Assembly: GCA_016208085.1 (NCBI GenBank)
Contig: JACQYT010000059.1
Coordinates: forward strand, 1-34,231
Direction of reading: 5' to 3'
Length of the DNA: 34,231 nt
Origin: Elusimicrobiota bacterium
GTDB taxonomy: Bacteria; Elusimicrobiota; Elusimicrobia; Elusimicrobiales; UBA9959
The notes under the pieces were generated by a model. It was not told where the DNA came from. It worked only from the letters and a program-made list of their open reading frames with translations, and did no database searches. The position numbers were made by a program, and so were the translations under genes. This document shows positions 1-6,544 of this stretch, one piece after another. How positions within the stretch are numbered: the stretch's first letter is position 1; each line of letters starts with the position of its first letter.

Positions 1-2
1 CG

Positions 3-131
3 ATTTTAAGTATAAAGTTTTTTCTGGTTCTTGCTTCCATCGGCTGCGTTCCCTGGCTTATAAGCTGGCTTATTCTGCGCCGGCGCGAATTCCGGTTGGC
101 CGGAACACGGGTGGTTTACGACGATAAATAG
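3..131 (+). CDS. 3' end of a membrane protein gene (partial)
   Basis: An open frame runs in from the window edge and ends at TAG 129-131. The 42 visible residues form one hydrophobic segment (about residues 5-22, FFLVLASIGCVPWLISWLI) followed by a positive cluster (RRRE) and a short polar tail ending VVYDDK. This is what the cytoplasmic end of a last transmembrane helix looks like. It lies upstream of a locus of secreted-protein/membrane-protein pairs, so it could be the last gene of an earlier pair; that is inference from position only. The family is not recognisable from this fragment. Confidence 0.5.
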   Translation: MLSIKFFLVLASIGCVPWLISWLILRRREFRLAGTRVVYDDK

Positions 132-144
132 GGTAAATAGGTGA

Positions 145-285
145 CAGACACTTATTTGCCCGACACAGGCCAGGAAAGCCGGGGTGGCGGCCGTCAGAAT
201 ACGGAAAAGCAAAAAATCGGTCCTCCCTTACGAATACGCCCCCCGCAAGTTCAAAGAGCCTGTTTTGCCGCTGTCGGAATTCTGA
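145..285 (+). pseudogene. Gene remnant: 3' end shared with the remnant at 6137-6385
   Basis: The last 57 bases (229-285) match 6329-6385 at 53 of 57 positions and encode the same C-terminus (YEYTPRKFKEPVLPLSEF or one residue different), ending in TGA. Upstream of 229 the frame is open to 145 but no longer matches the other copy and has no convincing start, so this looks like a truncated 3' end. The same tail precedes both secreted-protein loci, which suggests they were copied together with their upstream flank. No function is recognised. Between here and the promoter at 335 I see nothing else. Confidence 0.55.
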
Positions 286-334
286 CTCTGCAAACCTTTT
301 GAATTTTGATCGCCTGCCTTTGAGCCCCCGCCCC

Positions 335-362
335 TTGACAACCTGAAACTGTCTGCTATACT
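335..362 (+). promoter_or_regulatory. Sigma-70 promoter for the 423 gene
   Basis: A perfect -35 TTGACA (335-340) and a -10 TATACT (357-362) are separated by 16 bp. The predicted start is near 369, giving a leader of about 50 nt before ATG 423. No strong Shine-Dalgarno sequence is visible before 423. Confidence 0.65.
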
Positions 363-422
363 GTAAATATAGGGAATGCAGCAGGCAAATCAGCATTCGC
401 CCTTCGCAACGGTCGCATTTAT

Positions 423-1674
423 ATGATGAGCAAATTGGCGGTAATAGCGCTTTGTGTTTCGTTTCTGAATTCTTTCTCTTTTGCTGAAAACGGTAAAAAT
501 GCTTCTGCTACCCCCCCCCTGTAAATCTAATTGCCGGAAAGCCGCCGATGCCGGCAAGAAAAATCCCACAATAGAGAGTTCACAGAAAACGGGCTCCGTT
601 CTCTTTGACGGCGTGGACCCCAATCTCCCAGTCAAAGACTTTACCCCTGATTCCTCCAACCCCGCCGTGCTGACCGGCGGCCTGCTGTTGGATCTAAAGG
701 CCGCAGAGCCGGATCTCAGTAAAGTCAGCCCGTTGACCGACTTCAGTCTGGATAAACGACCCGCCCTTGAGTTCGCAAAGACCGCTCTTTTGCCGCAAAA
801 AGCCAAAGCGGCTTCAAATCCGGCAGGTTTCATATGCTCCACCGCCTCAATTAGGTGCGCTGACTTAAACCTATTAGAGACTATTACCATTCCAAGGGCC
901 GAGGAGGCGCTGGCAAAGACAAAGGAGGCATTGGTTATAGCTGAAGAAGCGTGTGATCGGGATCCAAAGTATTGCGTCTTTCTACCCACGTTTGAACAAA
1001 GTGTTGCAGATGCAAGAGAGGTTTTACAGTGCGGTCTGGTCCAGAGGACAGCAGCTAAAGAGAAATGCGGTTCCACTTCGTGGTTCACCGGCTCGTGGTT
1101 TGAAGACCGTTGGAAAGATGTTAAAGCTATCGGGAACCGGGTCAAAGAAAAAATAGGAGATATGGGGGATTGGAGTAAAGAAAAAATAAACAATTATTTG
1201 GCAGATATTCAAACTGTCGGGGATTGGATATTAGAAAAAGAGTTGGATGCTTTCACGAGTTATGTCACTGAATTTTGGACCCCGACTGCCAATATGTTAT
1301 TAAAACACGCCAGGGATGGGAAAGGAGAGCCTCTGAGCAATGATGACCAGGCTTATCTTCGCGAAAAGATACAAAACACAAGCGAGTATCAAGACACGCT
1401 TAAAAAAGTTCTGGCACAACTGGAAAAAGATCCGACACTTAAATATGCGGAAGTGGGCGGAGAATACGGGTTATTCAATACGGATTTGTTTTTTGGGATT
1501 CATAGATTCGATGTAACCGGTGAAAAAATGCCTGACGGCACAATACTAATCATTTTTAAGGGTAAATATTATTTTACAGATGGCGACAATCCGTATGGCA
1601 TAGGCGCATGGTGGCAGAATGCCGGGTTAATCAAACCTTACGAAATCAACATTACAATGCCGGTGAAGAAATGA
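423..1674 (+). CDS. Secreted polymorphic toxin-like protein, interrupted by a C9 tract
   Basis: Two ATGs at 423/426 open a frame that encodes a clean signal peptide of about 21 residues (charged N-end, hydrophobic core, SFSFA cleavage site) and then ENGKNASATPP. That frame stops at 522. The C9 run at 511-519 joins it to the long frame ending at 1674; a C8 run would make one continuous protein of about 416 residues. The long frame has only a TTG (481) of its own and no ribosome site, so 423 is the likelier true start. After the junction come CKSNC, then a block LPVKDF...LDLKAAEP...TDFSL that matches LPDKDF...ADLKTSEP...TEFSL in the 6545 protein. The C-terminal half (from about residue 200) is unrelated to that protein: Trp-rich helices, then a beta-rich tip with FGIHRFDVTG, KYYFTDGDNPYG and KPYEINI. 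The tip loosely recalls toxin tips such as the colicin-M type, but this is not demonstrated. Its stop overlaps the next gene by ATGA. Toxin function is inferred from layout. Confidence 0.7.
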
Positions 1675-2681
1675 AAATTATAAAAGAAATAATACTAGGA
1701 CTGGGAAAAATTGTGCTTTGCGGAGGCATCATACTTGCCGTTCTTATCTCCGTAGAGAATTATATGCGCACCCATAAAAAATATGACCTTCATTATCACT
1801 CAGATTCTTGTGGGTGGTTGAGGTTGAAAATTGGGCAGGCAAAGTGGATTGCCGGCTATAACTACACGGAGCGGTTTATTTACGGTAAAACCCCTGTTTC
1901 ATGGTTTGTCGTTGACACGCAGAACTGTAAAACATTGGAATTTCGCGGAGAAAAGAATTTTCAGGATTATCTGCGCAGTAACGGCGTTAAACTTAAAAAA
2001 TTAATTGAAGTCCCGATTTTTAAAATACCCACCATACCATACGGATACAAAATGACCGAAGGGAGGAGTATCCGGTCTGAAAAAACGGTTCTGGTTCTTT
2101 TTCGGGGGGAGACAAAAAATACTGGTTTTAAAACGATCCCACTCATAGCAAAGGTAGGTTTGATGGATGATTATGTTATCGGGGAAAACGACAAGGGCTG
2201 GTTTTATGTTCATATGCCGACCGGCAAAACACTGCTTACAAAGAACCTGGATGAACTTGCTGTTGTTCTTAGGGTTACCAAAAACGAGCTTTCGCAAAAA
2301 ATAATTGCCGTTCCCGACTATAAAAAATATAAATTACCTTTTGAAAAATGCGCGATTGACGATGCAATAACATGGACCGGATGGACGTATCAGTTAATCG
2401 GCGACTACCCAGATGACCAGAAATGGCTTGTCCGCGTGATTGAATATCACAGGAAGAAGAAAGGCTATATTTACGGCAAATCCACGGCTGATTTTTTTAT
2501 TTTTAACATAAAAAGCGCAGACTGCGCTTATTTCGGGCAGAAGAAGGAAGACTGGCTTAAGGAACTGGACAGATTAAAACTGCCGCATGATAAATTTACA
2601 ATGCTGCCGGCGCAAAAAGTGCATGATATGGAATATGAACCATGGTTGATAGATCTGAGATATAAAGAATATTTTGATTAA
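1671..2681 (+). CDS. Membrane-anchored triple-repeat protein, candidate immunity protein
   Basis: This 336-residue protein starts at ATG 1671, overlapping the stop of the 423 gene by four bases, so translation is probably coupled. Residues about 10-28 are one hydrophobic helix preceded by lysines, which predicts an inner-membrane anchor with the rest in the periplasm. The rest shows three divergent repeats (about residues 58-112, 163-216 and 254-310). Each has a Y-x-x-G-K/E type turn, an aromatic W/F-F-x-V/I strand, a D/E-W/E-L helix and ends near a Pro (IEVP, IAVP, TMLP). No named family is recognised. A periplasm-facing protein made with a secreted partner is what an immunity protein against a periplasm-acting toxin would look like. 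A partner or anchor for the secreted protein is the alternative. Confidence 0.7.
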   Translation: MKIIKEIILGLGKIVLCGGIILAVLISVENYMRTHKKYDLHYHSDSCGWLRLKIGQAKWIAGYNYTERFIYGKTPVSWFVVDTQNCKTLEFRGEKNFQDYLRSNGVKLKKLIEVPIFKIPTIPYGYKMTEGRSIRSEKTVLVLFRGETKNTGFKTIPLIAKVGLMDDYVIGENDKGWFYVHMPTGKTLLTKNLDELAVVLRVTKNELSQKIIAVPDYKKYKLPFEKCAIDDAITWTGWTYQLIGDYPDDQKWLVRVIEYHRKKKGYIYGKSTADFFIFNIKSADCAYFGQKKEDWLKELDRLKLPHDKFTMLPAQKVHDMEYEPWLIDLRYKEYFD

Positions 2682-2682
2682 T

Positions 2683-2695
2683 CCGCCGAAGGCGG
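2683..2695. terminator. Short GC hairpin after the 1671 gene
   Basis: CCGCC-GAA-GGCGG follows the stop codon by one base. No T-run follows on either strand, so it may slow RNA decay rather than terminate. Weak call. Confidence 0.3.
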
Positions 2696-2705
2696 CGTAA
2701 AAAAC

Positions 2706-2858
2706 ATGGTTATTGAATTCAGGGAATCCTATGACCGTGGAATAATTTGCAATCCTGAATCCAGACTTCCTGACATAGCGGGCTTGCAAAATGGCCGGTT
2801 TCCCATGCTCGGAAAAGCGGACATGTTATCGGGGCAGATCCTGTTGACCGCAGTCTGA
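2706..2858 (+). pseudogene. Short ORF running into the left end of the IS element
   Basis: A 50-codon frame starts at ATG 2706 (MVIEFRESYDRG...) and crosses the IS boundary at 2842, stopping 17 bases inside the element. There is no ribosome site. It could be the 5' part of the gene whose 3' part resumes at 6137 beyond the IS, because both face the same way and abut the element. The frames do not join cleanly without assuming a small indel, so this is tentative. The rest of 2682-2983 holds only the IS end. Confidence 0.3.
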
Positions 2859-2868
2859 AACTCCCCAC
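2842..2868 (+). repeat. IS21 left terminal repeat
   Basis: Starts TGTTGACCGCAGT and contains ACTCCCCAC; a second inward block ending TTCCCCACA lies at about 2886-2893. It pairs with the right end at 6109-6135. Confidence 0.65.
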
Positions 2869-2983
2869 TTTCCCGCGTTTTGCGTTCCCCACATAACAGC
2901 GCCCAGGCAATACAATACCCGCCCGCCAGTTAAAAATAAAAAAACATCGGTTCTTTTCCACGTAGAAATTTTAAAAAATCCGC

Positions 2984-3769
2984 TTATGCTCCGCCCGGTC
3001 CCTTCATTTTTCTGTCTTTAACCCTATAGCTTCCTCCCTCGATCTTAATCACTTCCGAATGGTGCGCCAGCCTGTCTATGATAGCCGAAGCGACCGTGTT
3101 GTCATGGAATATCTTCCCCCAGTCCCTGAACGGGCGGTTGGTCGTTAAGACAACCGATCCCTTTTCATAGCGGCTGGATATGACATTGAAGAAATGATCG
3201 CTTCCCTGCTTATCGAACGGGAGGTAGCCGACCTCGTCAATGACCAGCAGCGCCGGGCTGCTATAGACCTTTGTCGCTTTATGCAGGCTGTGGTCAGCCT
3301 GTGAGGCGATCAGATGGTTGATCATGTCAACCGCGCGCGTGTAAAGCGTGCGCACCCCGCGCGTGGCCGCCTTGTATCCGATTGCCAAAGCCAGATGCGT
3401 CTTGCCTACGCCGGTGGGGCCGATAAACACCAGGCCTCCGGCGTTGTCAATAAATGACAGGTCAAGCGCGGCCAGTATCTTCGGCCTGGGAATACTGGCC
3501 GGATGCTGGAAATCAAAATTGTCTATGGTTTTTAACGCCGGGAACCTGGCCTGCGCTATACGGCATTGTATCTGCCGCGCGAATTTGACGCTGCATTCCT
3601 CCGACAGCAGCCGCGTCAAAAATGCCTCATGCGACAGATTTTCATTGCCGGCGGCCTCAATAAGGCTGCGGAAATTATTCACTCCGGCTTTTAAATTAAG
3701 GTATTCAAGCATGCCTTCAATCGTGTTGGGGCAACTGAGCAGATGCGGATCATTATTCTGATTTTTCAT
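2984..3769 (-). CDS. istB: IstB, ATPase subunit of the IS21 transposase
   Basis: IstB is the AAA+ ATPase that works with IstA to select targets and promote transposition of IS21 elements. The 261-residue product is of family length. It has a Walker A motif GPTGVGKTH (about residue 115), a Walker B LLVIDEVG, sensor-like LTTNRPFRDWG and IIDRLAHH, all typical. I chose ATG 3769 because GGAGGG lies six bases upstream; the open frame extends further but has no better start. The gene overlaps the end of istA by 17 bases, the usual coupled arrangement. No damage is visible in this gene. Confidence 0.92.
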   Translation of the reverse strand: MKNQNNDPHLLSCPNTIEGMLEYLNLKAGVNNFRSLIEAAGNENLSHEAFLTRLLSEECSVKFARQIQCRIAQARFPALKTIDNFDFQHPASIPRPKILAALDLSFIDNAGGLVFIGPTGVGKTHLALAIGYKAATRGVRTLYTRAVDMINHLIASQADHSLHKATKVYSSPALLVIDEVGYLPFDKQGSDHFFNVISSRYEKGSVVLTTNRPFRDWGKIFHDNTVASAIIDRLAHHSEVIKIEGGSYRVKDRKMKGPGGA

Positions 3770-5242
3770 TTTCGCCCTCCGTAAACATATCGTCGTAAAG
3801 CGACAAATCTTGCTCTTCAACGCATAACTGCGTCCAGGCAGGCTTTGCCGGGATTTTTATCTCAACCTGCTCAACAATGCCCCGCCGCGCCCTCTGCTGC
3901 AGGATAATGTTTTTCAGGTAGGGCGCCCCATACGCTTTAAATTCAAGCGCGTGGCTGATTGCCTGCAGCGCCTCGGTCTTTCCGTATTGCCGCACACAAG
4001 CCATTATTTCCGCAAGATGACGCCCCGCATCCAGCTCCGCCGCCGTCAGCCCGTCCAAATATGCCTGCGCGAACGGGCTAAGCCCGAGAAAATACTCTTT
4101 AAGCTTTGACGCATGCGCTTTTTTCTTCGCCGCCACCAGCGCGTCGTAATGCCGGGGATACTCCACCGCCATCGCCCGTTCGCAGCTGCGCTTATGCGCG
4201 GCAATCTGTCGGCAGTCGTCAAATATCCGCGCCTCGCCCGCGCCGGCCTTTAAGGTTAACGCCTTATACGCAAAAGCAGCCGGAACCGAATAGGTGTTTG
4301 CGTCAAAATGCGCGCGCGCCTGGCTGGTCGCCTTCACTGGGCGAATAATGGAAGCGTCATAATCCCGGTCGGGGAGCTTTTGAAGCGCCGGTTTTTCCAG
4401 TTCAAACCGGCCGCGCGGCCGAGACCGCACCGTCGCATGCTGCCTTGCGTTTGCCGTGAACTCCAGCCAATGCCGCAAGTCTTCGTTTATCCCCGGCCAG
4501 CTGGCCGCAGCCCGGCCTTCCAGAAACCCGGACCTGATATATTTTATTCCCGATTCGACTTTCCCTTTTTCATTTCCCCGGCTCGGATTGCACGCGACCG
4601 GCTCAAATAAATACGTGCCCGCAAATTCCATAAACGCGGGGTTAAACCGCACATCCCGCCCCAGCCGCGATAAAACAACCGTTTTCAGGTTGTCGTAAAG
4701 CGGCTTCCTGGCAGCGCCGCCGAAATAATGGAAGGCGTTGATATGGCGGCGGATGAAATCTTCTATGCATTGCGATAGCGTGTGAGTTCGGCGTACATCA
4801 TGCGGGAATGCGACAGCGCCATCACAAAGCGCGACAGTTTGCGCTGCGCCGTGCCTATCTGCGCCGTCCCGCAATGCGCCCAGTCAACCTGGGCGAATTC
4901 GCCCGGCTGCGTTTCTATGCGCAGGAAAGCCTCCTTCTGCCGGGCGCGCAGCCCGGCCACATACTCCCAGACTATGCGCATCTTGCCGGCGTAACCCTGC
5001 GGCTTTATCTCTTCAAGGATGCGCGTCGCCGCCAGCCTCGGATATTCCTTGAGCCGGCCATGTATGTACGGCTTATAAGCGTCAAGCTTGGAAGGCTTTC
5101 CGGGGCAAGGCGCCCGTCCAGGAAAAACTTCGCTTGATAACGCCCGGCGGACAGTCTTGCGGTCTATCCCCAATCGCCTGGAGATTTCGCTGACGGTCTG
5201 GTTCTCAACTGCTTTAACCTGAATAATGGCTATCAGGGCCAC
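3753..5242 (-). pseudogene. istA: IstA transposase, frameshifted
   Basis: IstA is the DDE-type integrase-like transposase of IS21 elements. The N-terminal part (5242 down to about 4780) has the helix-turn-helix VSEISRRLGIDRKTVRRAL and the first catalytic region, FAQVDWAHCG (D). It then runs into stop codon 4765-4763 after YAELTRY. The rest continues in another frame (from about 4800 down to 3753) with CIEDFIRRHINAFHYFGG, the second catalytic region YDNLKTVV (D) and the third NEKGKVES (E). Family alignment places the break at the AELT / LSQCIEDF join, consistent with loss of one base near 4780-4790. Restored, the protein would be about 495 residues, a normal length. Either the copy is inactive or there is a base error. 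The start shown is GTG 5242, which is weak. Confidence 0.85.
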
Positions 5243-5558
5243 TTTCCGAGGTGGCTCCGACGAGCGCAGACCGCGACAGACTTGTAAAAGCGCTCAGATG
5301 AGGTGTTGGCTCCCCAGGTAATGCCGATTCAACACGACGGGAACATGCGCCTGAAGGAAACACCTGTGCCCGAGAGATTTGCAGAACCGCTGAAAAATGA
5401 CGCGGCCCCTGTGGCGTGTCAGACCGCTCGCGTAGAAGGAGATTCGGACATTTCTGAAGCCCTGGCGCATATGCCAATACCCTACCTTTTAGGTAGGGTA
5501 TTGGACAGACTGCTTTATCGTCGAGAAACGAGTCAAATATAGCCGTTATTCAGGTTAA
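5214..5558. repeat. Inverted 20-bp repeat flanking a gene-poor segment inside the IS
   Basis: 5214-5233 and 5539-5558 are inverted copies (TTAACCTGAATAA[T/C]GGCTAT, one mismatch). The left copy is the first codons of istA (IAIIQVK); the right copy encodes IAVIQVK on the other strand. The segment between has no convincing gene: a plus-strand frame 5303-5542 and minus frames are open but lack start signals and family resemblance. Together with 5559-5599 this accounts for the stretch between istA and the zinc-ribbon ORF. Confidence 0.5.
5474..5504. other. Perfect 14-bp stem hairpin
   Basis: CCAATACCCTACCT, a TTT loop, and its exact complement. No T-run follows it on either strand. It sits between the IS passenger ORF and istA, so it may act as an attenuator or terminator between them, or be part of a smaller element. 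Confidence 0.6.
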
Positions 5559-5599
5559 GTCTTCTGGCTTCAGCCCATGTTTGTGCGTTCATGCCTATA

Positions 5600-6010
5600 T
5601 TATGGCCCTGAAGGCAGACTCAAGTCTATACCGTTTTGGTTTGCGGAAGGATTTGGGATAATATCACGGATACTCGCAAGCTTCCCGACGGCAATTTTGG
5701 CTATCGCGTCTTGGTTTGCGGAAAACTTATGGTTTTTATAGGCCTTACGCCGCCTTTTGTTGTCCGCGGCGGCGTAGGCCGGGTGCGTCCGGCGGTAATA
5801 GCGCCAATACTCGCGCCTGTGCGCCCAGGCGAGTTTCTTGTCGGCGCGTGACTTATCATAATCGGGATTGTTCCTTCACCATGTTCTGTTTGCCGCAATT
5901 ATGCGCTGTTTGCGGCATTCAGGATCATCGCAGCAGATTTGATGCTCTGTCCGGGGATTGGGGGTAAACCAATTGCGGCAGAATCGGCAGCGCTTCTTTT
6001 TGATAGGCAT
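5600..6010 (-). pseudogene. IS-associated zinc-ribbon-like small protein with in-frame TGA
   Basis: From ATG 6010, five bases after a strong AGGAGGT site, the frame encodes MPIKKKRCRFCRNWF followed by CCDDPECRKQR, a CxxC...C...C zinc-ribbon pattern. It then meets TGA 5878-5876 and continues in the same frame with RNNPDYDKSRADKK, REYWRYYRRTHPAY and a lysine/arginine-rich tail to TAA 5602-5600 (137 codons). Similar small proteins, as I recall them from environmental bacteria, have Trp-Trp at the point where this gene reads TGG TGA, so a single G-to-A change explains the stop. The strong ribosome site and basic tail suggest a nucleic-acid-binding accessory of the element. Reading past the TGA cannot be excluded but is unlikely. 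Confidence 0.6.
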
Positions 6011-6108
6011 AGCATACCTCCTGCTATAGCCTATCAGTAAATCCGCAGGAATGCGGGGGTTTTTAAAAATCGGCGCGTGCAGACTGGGGAAGTTCTAACT
6101 GCGGTATT

Positions 6109-6135
6109 CTGGGGAGAATTAAACTGCTGTTAACA
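6109..6135 (-). repeat. IS21 right terminal repeat
   Basis: On the minus strand it starts TGTTAACAGCAGT and contains TTCTCCCCAG; a further inward block ending CTTCCCCAG lies at about 6084-6092. It pairs with 2842-2868. Confidence 0.65.
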
Positions 6136-6136
6136 T

Positions 6137-6385
6137 TCCGCCTGGTTTTTCAAGGCTTTCGGATTCAAGATAGACATCTTTTGCCAAAGAGACCCCGCGG
6201 GTTCGGACGCTTTGGTCCGGAGCTGGAAGCCCCTGGCCGACAATTTTTATTTCACGCCGGAGGAGGACCAGAAATACCAACTGCTTGAAAACAAGCGTTT
6301 TGTCCTGTATTTCGCCAGTTCGGACGGCTACGAATACACCCCCCGCAAGTTCAAAGAGCCTGTTCTGCCCCTGTCCGAATTCTGA
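6137..6385 (+). pseudogene. 3' fragment of an unknown gene beside the IS
   Basis: An 82-residue frame begins right at the IS boundary and ends at TGA 6383-6385. It reads like a real protein (WFFKAFGFKIDIFCQRDP, NFYFTPEEDQKYQLL, KRFVLYFASSDG) and has no start codon in a sensible position, so the 5' part is missing, most likely because of the IS insertion. Its last 57 bases are repeated at 229-285. Function unknown. Confidence 0.55.
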
Positions 6386-6445
6386 CCCCGTTTTTTGGCC
6401 ATATTCGCAGTTTTTAATCCCGGTTCCCCAATTAGCCCAGCCCCA

Positions 6446-6474
6446 TTGAAGTCCACTGTTTCGTGTGGTATACT
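6446..6474 (+). promoter_or_regulatory. Sigma-70 promoter for the 6545 gene
   Basis: TTGAAG (6446-6451), a 17-bp spacer and TATACT (6469-6474). It matches the first locus in its -10 sequence and in lying about 70 bases before the start codon. Confidence 0.6.
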
Positions 6475-6544
6475 TTGAGTATCACGGTTTCGGGGATAAT
6501 AGGCATAGTCCCTGACACGGCGCCTACGCAGGTGTTGCGTCTTT

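Larger units (their letters stand above)
2842..6135 (-). mobile_element. IS21-family insertion sequence, about 3.3 kb, decayed
   Basis: The element is defined by imperfect terminal repeats that begin TGTT at both ends (2842-2868 and the complement of 6109-6135, 20 of 27 positions alike). Read inward, both ends repeat CTCCCCA/TTCCCCA blocks, as IS21-family ends usually do. Transcribed right to left it carries a small zinc-ribbon ORF (6010-5600), istA (5242-3753) and istB (3769-2984). istA has a frameshift and the zinc-ribbon ORF an in-frame TGA; istB is intact. No exact target-site duplication is seen (ATCC before the left end, TTCC after the right end), which fits an old insertion. The extra 0.9 kb between istA and the right end is unusual for the family. 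Confidence 0.75.

Noticed and set aside
481..510. TTG 481 as the real start of the first secreted protein
   Set aside because: It gives no signal peptide and no ribosome site, while the overlapping frame from ATG 423 gives a textbook signal peptide ending at the C9 tract.
5303..5542. Plus-strand ORF of 79 codons inside the IS element
   Set aside because: No ribosome site and no recognisable family; it crosses the 14-bp hairpin and one arm of the inverted repeat, so it is probably chance.
5600..6010. Selenocysteine at the in-frame TGA
   Set aside because: The neighbouring residue and remembered relatives suggest Trp, there is no redox-type motif such as CxxU, and the gene sits in a decayed element.
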